Of a stretch of 64,000 nucleotides of DNA, positions 59,867-64,000 are shown piece by piece (the stretch's first letter is position 1; each line of letters starts with the position of its first letter). The position numbers were made by a program, and so were the translations under genes. The stretch is from Streptomyces sporangiiformans. GTDB taxonomy: Bacteria > Actinomycetota > Actinomycetes > Streptomycetales > Streptomycetaceae. The stretch spans positions 1-64,000 of the forward strand of contig NZ_VCHX02000351.1 in assembly GCF_005768555.2 (NCBI RefSeq), read 5' to 3'. The notes beneath the pieces were generated by a model, which ran no database searches, had not been told where the DNA came from, and saw only the letters and a list, made by a program, of their open reading frames with translations.

Positions 59867-60328
59867 TCAGGGCACGGGAGTTCCGCGTTGCCAGGAAGCA
59901 ATGACGATCAGCGTCTTCGTCTGCAGCACACCGACACCCTTACGACGCAGACGATTGACCACTTTTGACAGGTCATCGACATTGTCGACATGCAAGCGGA
60001 CGAGTGCGTCCACGTCGCCGGTGAGCGTCAACACCTCGTCGACCTCCGGCAGAGTCGACGCGAACTCCACGATGTCGTGGATGTCCGTGTCGCCTGTGAA
60101 GCGCAGCTCAGTGACCGCCTGAAGGCCCTGACCGAGCTTGGCCTGATCCGTCGTGATCGTGTAGCCGGTGATGACTCCCGACTCCTCGAGGCGCGCGATG
60201 CGCCGACGGACCGGCGCAGGCGAGAGCTGCACCTGGCGGGCGATGTCGCGCACGGTGCGCCGCCCGTCGGCTCGCAACAACTCCAAGATCTGCAGATCGA
60301 CCGAGTCGAGATGTACGGATGCCGACAT
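59867..60328 (-). CDS. Lrp/AsnC-family regulator
   Basis: 153 aa. The N-terminal helix-turn-helix (LDSVDLQILELLRADGRRTVRDIARQVQLSPAPVRRRIARLEESGVI) is followed by a RAM/AsnC ligand domain (about 65-150). It binds an amino acid effector and DNA as an oligomer. ATG 60328 is chosen where homology starts. Divergent from the orphan ACT gene and the bkd operon, it is a strong candidate regulator of branched-chain 2-oxoacid oxidation, as Lrp-type proteins are for bkd genes elsewhere. Confidence 0.92.
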   Translation of the reverse strand: MSASVHLDSVDLQILELLRADGRRTVRDIARQVQLSPAPVRRRIARLEESGVITGYTITTDQAKLGQGLQAVTELRFTGDTDIHDIVEFASTLPEVDEVLTLTGDVDALVRLHVDNVDDLSKVVNRLRRKGVGVLQTKTLIVIASWQRGTPVP

Positions 60329-60459
60329 CCCGCAAGTGTAAGCAGTGCTTCCCTCAACGCTCACTCTCGAGCCGGATGGACTGCTCGGAAGGAGCGTGCT
60401 TCGCATCGCCGTGCGCACTTTTGTTGTGGACGGATCGGGCCCTTGCCACCGTGTCTTTC

Positions 60460-61050
60460 ATGTCAGCCGCGATACAACCAGCAACACGCGCTGCCCTCTC
60501 CGAAGCTGTGAAGCCAGGCACGCACCATGTTGGTGCCGTGCTGCAACTCGATGTCGTCGCCGTGCCCTTGGCGGTCGCACGGGTCGCCTCGATCTTGGCG
60601 CATCGCCAGTTCGAAGTGCTCACCATGGACGTCGCCGCGCCCGTCGACGGGCTGCGGAGGATCACCGTCGAGGTGGACACGGCGGACGAGATCAAGTTGC
60701 AGCAGCTCGTCAAGTTCTTGAACCGGTCAACCGACGTAGTCAAGGTCGTCCGCCTCTCCGACGACAAGTCGCACAATCGGCGAGGGGCATTCGTGACGGT
60801 CACCTTCCCCGAAGGCCGACTTGCCGAAGTTGTCGCCATCGCCCGGGCGTATTCGGCCGAGATCGTGGAAGCCGACCGGACTCGCTGCACCGTCTTCGCC
60901 GCAGCGGAGCCCGCCCGTGTCGATGCCCTCGTCACAGCGCTCTCCGGCTTCACCATCCGGGAGATCGTGATGGCGGCGCCGCTGCGGATATCCCGCCCGC
61001 TCCGTAAGGGATACGCCGCCGTGGACCGCACCCGGACCTGGGGGCAGTAA
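60460..61050 (+). CDS. Acetolactate-synthase small-subunit-like ACT protein (orphan)
   Basis: 196 aa. Residues about 25-100 form an ACT domain (VARVASILAHRQFEVLTMDVAAPVDGLRRITVEVD, then IKLQQLVKFLNRSTDVVKVVRL). The C-terminal half resembles the second domain of IlvN/IlvH (VVAIARAYSAEIVEADRTRCTVFAA). IlvN-type subunits bind valine and regulate acetohydroxyacid synthase. No large subunit is encoded in the window, and the gene overlaps bkd E1-alpha (TAATG). It may be a valine-sensing partner for the dehydrogenase or for a distant synthase. Confidence 0.75.
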   Translation: MSAAIQPATRAALSEAVKPGTHHVGAVLQLDVVAVPLAVARVASILAHRQFEVLTMDVAAPVDGLRRITVEVDTADEIKLQQLVKFLNRSTDVVKVVRLSDDKSHNRRGAFVTVTFPEGRLAEVVAIARAYSAEIVEADRTRCTVFAAAEPARVDALVTALSGFTIREIVMAAPLRISRPLRKGYAAVDRTRTWGQ

Positions 61051-62147
61051 TGAGCACGAACTCTCCTGCGACGCCTGCGGCGACCCACGCCGACGACATC
61101 CTCCGGTTGGTCGATCCTGCCGGGACGCTGAACGAACAGGCGGCCGCGGGCATGCTCGACGTGACCGATGAACTGGTACGCGCGCTGTACCGCGACATGG
61201 TGCTCGGGCGCCGCTTCGACCAGGAGGCGTACTCCCTGCAACGCCAGGGTGAGCTCGGGCTCTGGCTGATGTCCCTCGGACAGGAAGCGGCACAAGCCGG
61301 GTCGATCCGCGCTCTTCGAGCGGACGACCGGGTCTTCCCCTCCTACCGCGAGCACGTGGCAGCCCTGTGCCGTGGTATCTCACCAGCGGAACTGCTTTCG
61401 CAGTGGCGTGGTGCGAGCCATGGCTCGTGGGACCCCGAGCGGTATCACTTCCACATCTACAGTCTTGTGCTGGCCACGCAGACACTGCACGCGGTCGGCT
61501 ATGCGATGGGCGTTCGGTACGACGCCGGCGACAGCGTCGTGTTCACCTACTTCGGTGACGGTGCGTCGAGCCAGGGGGACGCCAACGAGGCGCTCAACTG
61601 GGCGGCGGTGACGTCGGCACCCATCGTGTTCTTCTGCCAGAACAACGGATGGGCGATCTCGACACCCGCGAGCAAGCAGTACGCCGGCCCGCTGAGCGAG
61701 CGTGCGAAGGGATTCGGACTCGACGCGGTGTCTGTGGACGGCAACGACGTACTGGCTGTCTACGCCGCCACACAGCGCATGGTCGAGCGGGTCCGGACCG
61801 GTGGAGCACCCGGGTTCATCGAGGCGCACACCTATCGCATGTCCGGACACAGCACGTCGGATGATCCGGGGCGCTATCGCGACAGTGCTGAGCTCGCCCG
61901 GTGGGAGGCCCACGACCCCGTGGAGCGGGTGCGCCTTCTGCTCACGGCGCGCGGCTGGGCCGACGAGGACTACTTCGCCGCGGTCGCATCCGATGCCGAG
62001 GAGCTCGCAGCGCAGACGCGCCAGGAGTGCCGTGCCATTGCGGAGCCGTCCCTGAGCGACACCTTCCGCAACACCTTGTGCGAGGAGACCGAGGCCCTGC
62101 GACGCGAACGCGAAGGCTTCGAGACTTTCGAGGAGTCGTTCCTGTGA
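61050..62147 (+). CDS. bkdA: Branched-chain 2-oxoacid dehydrogenase E1 alpha
   Basis: 365 aa ThDP-dependent E1 alpha. SLGQEAAQAGSIRAL, SYREHVAALCRG, the ThDP/Mg2+ motif GDGASSQGDANEALNWAAV, and the phosphorylation-loop-like TYRMSGHSTSDDPGRYR are all typical. With E1 beta it decarboxylates branched 2-oxoacids from Val, Leu and Ile. The ATG overlaps the previous stop (TAATG), and the stop overlaps the E1 beta GTG. In Streptomyces the products also prime branched fatty acids and polyketides. Confidence 0.93.
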   Translation: MSTNSPATPAATHADDILRLVDPAGTLNEQAAAGMLDVTDELVRALYRDMVLGRRFDQEAYSLQRQGELGLWLMSLGQEAAQAGSIRALRADDRVFPSYREHVAALCRGISPAELLSQWRGASHGSWDPERYHFHIYSLVLATQTLHAVGYAMGVRYDAGDSVVFTYFGDGASSQGDANEALNWAAVTSAPIVFFCQNNGWAISTPASKQYAGPLSERAKGFGLDAVSVDGNDVLAVYAATQRMVERVRTGGAPGFIEAHTYRMSGHSTSDDPGRYRDSAELARWEAHDPVERVRLLLTARGWADEDYFAAVASDAEELAAQTRQECRAIAEPSLSDTFRNTLCEETEALRREREGFETFEESFL

Positions 62148-63172
62148 CCAGCACCGCTGCGGCCGGCTCGGCCAGGAAGGACGCCCAGGACAAGGGCTCC
62201 ACGACCACGCTCGGACGCGCACTGAACGAGGGCCTGCGGCAGGCGATGCGCGACGACGATCGTGTGGTTCTGCTCGGCGAGGACATCGCGTCCCTGGGCG
62301 GGGTGTTCCGGGTGACCGATGGCTTGGCCGTCGAGTTCGGCGACCGCGTCGTGGACACCCCGCTGGCCGAATCGGGGATCATCGGGACGGCGATCGGCCT
62401 GGCCCTGCGGGGGTACCGACCCGTGTGCGAGATCCAGTTCGACGGTTTCGTCTACCCCGCCTTCGATCAGATCGTCAGCCAGCTGGCGAAGATGCGGGCA
62501 CGGTCCCGCGGGCTGCTGCGGCTCCCCGTCACCATCCGGATCCCGGTGGGGGGCGGGATCGGCGCGGTCGAGCACCACAGCGAGTCGAATGAGGCGTACT
62601 TCTGCCACACGGCAGGGCTGCGCGTCGTGGCATGCGGCCATCCCCAGGACGCGTACGACATGCTCCGCGCCGCGATCGCGTGCGACGACCCCGTCATCTT
62701 CTACGAGCCGAAGCGCCGGTACTGGGACCGGGCCGAGGTCGACCTCGGCCGCCCTGTGGACGGCGACACGGTGGGGCGCGCACGCATCCTGCTCGAGGGC
62801 GCCGACGTCACCGTGGTCGCGTACGGGCCCACGGTCGCGGTCGCCCTCAGTGCGGCCGAGGTCGCCGCCGCCGAGGGCCGTTCGCTGGAAGTCCTGGACC
62901 TCCGCTCGCTGTCGCCGCTCGACACCACCGAGCTGTGCCGCTCGGCGTCGAAGACGGGACGCGTCGTGGTCGTACACGAGGCGCCCGTCAACGTCGGCCT
63001 GGGCGCTGAAATCGCCGCCACGGTCATGGAGCACTGCTTCTACAACCTCGAGGCCCCCGTGGAACGGGTCGGTGGCTACAACGTCCCCTATCCGCCGGCG
63101 CGGGCGGAAGGCGACTACCTGCCCGATCTCGATCGAGTTCTCGACGCCGTCGACCGGGTGTGCGCCCCCTGA
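62144..63172 (+). CDS. bkdB: Branched-chain 2-oxoacid dehydrogenase E1 beta
   Basis: 342 aa. The transketolase-like beta subunit has LGEDIASLGGVFRVTDGL, DTPLAESGIIGTAIGLALRGYRPVCEIQFDGF and HHSESNEAYFCHTAGL (ThDP pocket). The C-terminal domain follows (about 210-340: TVVAYGPTVAVALSAAE). GTG 62144 overlaps the E1 alpha stop (GTGA). It forms an alpha2-beta2 heterotetramer with E1 alpha and docks on the E2 core. Confidence 0.94.
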   Translation: MTSTAAAGSARKDAQDKGSTTTLGRALNEGLRQAMRDDDRVVLLGEDIASLGGVFRVTDGLAVEFGDRVVDTPLAESGIIGTAIGLALRGYRPVCEIQFDGFVYPAFDQIVSQLAKMRARSRGLLRLPVTIRIPVGGGIGAVEHHSESNEAYFCHTAGLRVVACGHPQDAYDMLRAAIACDDPVIFYEPKRRYWDRAEVDLGRPVDGDTVGRARILLEGADVTVVAYGPTVAVALSAAEVAAAEGRSLEVLDLRSLSPLDTTELCRSASKTGRVVVVHEAPVNVGLGAEIAATVMEHCFYNLEAPVERVGGYNVPYPPARAEGDYLPDLDRVLDAVDRVCAP

Positions 63173-63203
63173 ACCGTCCGGCGAACCTCTCCTGGAGAAC
63201 ACG

Positions 63204-64000
63204 ATGCTCGCAACCAAGCACTTCCATCTCCCCGATGTCTGCGAGGGCCTGACCGAGGCCGAGATCCTCGAGTGGCACGTGGGACCCGGCGACCCGGTCG
63301 GCGTCAACGACATCATCGTGGAGATCGAGACGGCGAAGGCAGTGGTGGAGCTGCCCAGCCCGTACGCCGGGACCGTCGCCGATGTCCTCTGTGCCGCCGG
63401 CGAGGCGGTAGCCGTCGGTGCGCCGATCATCACGTTCGAGGTCGAGGACGACAGCGCCCCGCAGGCGGGCCCGCAGGCGGCGGCGCCCAGACTCGACGCC
63501 ACACAACAAGAGCCCGTCGATCCGCCTGCCCAGGCCGACCAGCCGTCCGCCCCCGCCCGCGAGCCCGTCCTGGTCGGCTACGGGCCGGCGCACGCGCAGA
63601 CAGCGCGACGCCCGCGAAAGCGGAAGCCCGAGCTGCAGGCCGTCACACCTTCCACCCAGTCCCTCGCCACCCCGCCGGTGCGCAAGCTCGCCCGCGACCT
63701 CGGAGTCGACTTGCGCCTCGTGCCTGCCACAGGCCCGTCGGGACGCGTCACGCGCGAGGATGTTCACCGCCTCGCCGGGCAGCGGGCAACCGCGCTGAAC
63801 GCCCCGGACCTCCCCCGGGACGACGTGGTGCGCACGCCGATTCGCGGAGTGCGCAAGCACACCGCTCAGGCCATGGCCGAGAGCGCCTTCACCGCTCCGC
63901 ACGTCACGGAATGGGTCACCGCCGACGTGACGCGGTCCCTCAAACTGCTGGAGAGAGCACGCGCCGACAAGGCGTTCGAGGGTGTGCGCCTGACACCGCT
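63204..64000 (+). CDS. bkdC: Branched-chain 2-oxoacid dehydrogenase E2 (partial, runs off window)
   Basis: 265 codons are visible and the frame is still open at 64000. An N-terminal lipoyl domain (1-80) has lipoyl Lys45 in VEIETAKAVVEL. An Ala/Pro-rich linker follows. The peripheral-subunit-binding domain (about 150-190, VRKLARDLGVDLRLVPATGPSGRVTREDV) precedes the start of the catalytic acyltransferase domain (RTPIRGVRKHTAQAMAESAFTAPHVTEW). ATG 63204 has GGAG upstream. It carries the acyl group from E1 to CoA. Confidence 0.93.
   Translation, partial: MLATKHFHLPDVCEGLTEAEILEWHVGPGDPVGVNDIIVEIETAKAVVELPSPYAGTVADVLCAAGEAVAVGAPIITFEVEDDSAPQAGPQAAAPRLDATQQEPVDPPAQADQPSAPAREPVLVGYGPAHAQTARRPRKRKPELQAVTPSTQSLATPPVRKLARDLGVDLRLVPATGPSGRVTREDVHRLAGQRATALNAPDLPRDDVVRTPIRGVRKHTAQAMAESAFTAPHVTEWVTADVTRSLKLLERARADKAFEGVRLTP

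Overview
The window is GC-rich actinobacterial chromosome, almost certainly Streptomyces. The evidence is the strong third-position GC bias, frequent GTG and TTG starts, a complete conservon, a LuxR-type LAL regulator, paired PhzE/PhzD-type aromatic genes and a branched-chain 2-oxoacid dehydrogenase operon.

Left part (1-10.9 kb): a conservon-type signalling operon (sensor-like ATPase, roadblock, DUF742, small GTPase and a GAF protein) converges on a DUF2264 gene. Next come the remnant of a Gfo/Idh/MocA oxidoreductase, an XRE/cupin regulator coupled to a GNAT acetyltransferase, a MmcQ/YjbR protein, tRNA-Pro(GGG) with a terminator, a truncated tyrosine integrase beside that tRNA, and a DsbA-like gene coupled to a small ribbon-helix-helix-like gene.

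Middle part (10.9-42.5 kb): what looks like a specialised-metabolite cluster. A degenerate IS701-like protein, a PucR-type regulator, an MFS exporter, an OYE reductase and a LAL regulator flank two converging gene blocks. The plus-strand block has a quinone oxidoreductase, an SRPBCC protein, an AMP-forming ligase, a nitrate porter, an assimilatory-type nitrate reductase, two FAD reductases, a carboxylesterase, an AsnB-type amidotransferase and an arylamine N-acetyltransferase. The minus-strand block is an aromatic precursor operon: class II DAHP synthase, EntA-like dehydrogenase, PhzD, PhzE, chorismate synthase and shikimate kinase. A transaldolase is divergent from it. The minus-strand set is the known route from central metabolism to 3-hydroxyanthranilate. 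The nitrate genes stop at nitrite, because no siroheme nitrite reductase is present in the window. My main hypothesis is that nitrite made here is used by the AMP-forming ligase (compare ATP-dependent diazotases such as CreM) on a 3-hydroxyanthranilate-derived aminophenol, possibly after amidation by the AsnB homologue, giving an N-N bonded product. No PKS or NRPS is visible.

Right part (42.5-64 kb): a stretch of gene debris (IS481-type and WD40 fragments, a frameshifted serine hydrolase, an L-asparaginase fragment), then a formylglycine-generating enzyme with a Cys-type sulfatase. An eight-gene minus-strand operon follows (isopropylmalate-dehydrogenase-like enzyme, peptide-type ABC transporter, aldehyde dehydrogenase, SDR). 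It is divergent from an amidase-GntR pair and has palindromic putative operators. The window ends in an Lrp/AsnC regulator divergent from an orphan acetolactate-synthase small-subunit-like gene and bkd E1-alpha, E1-beta and a truncated E2.
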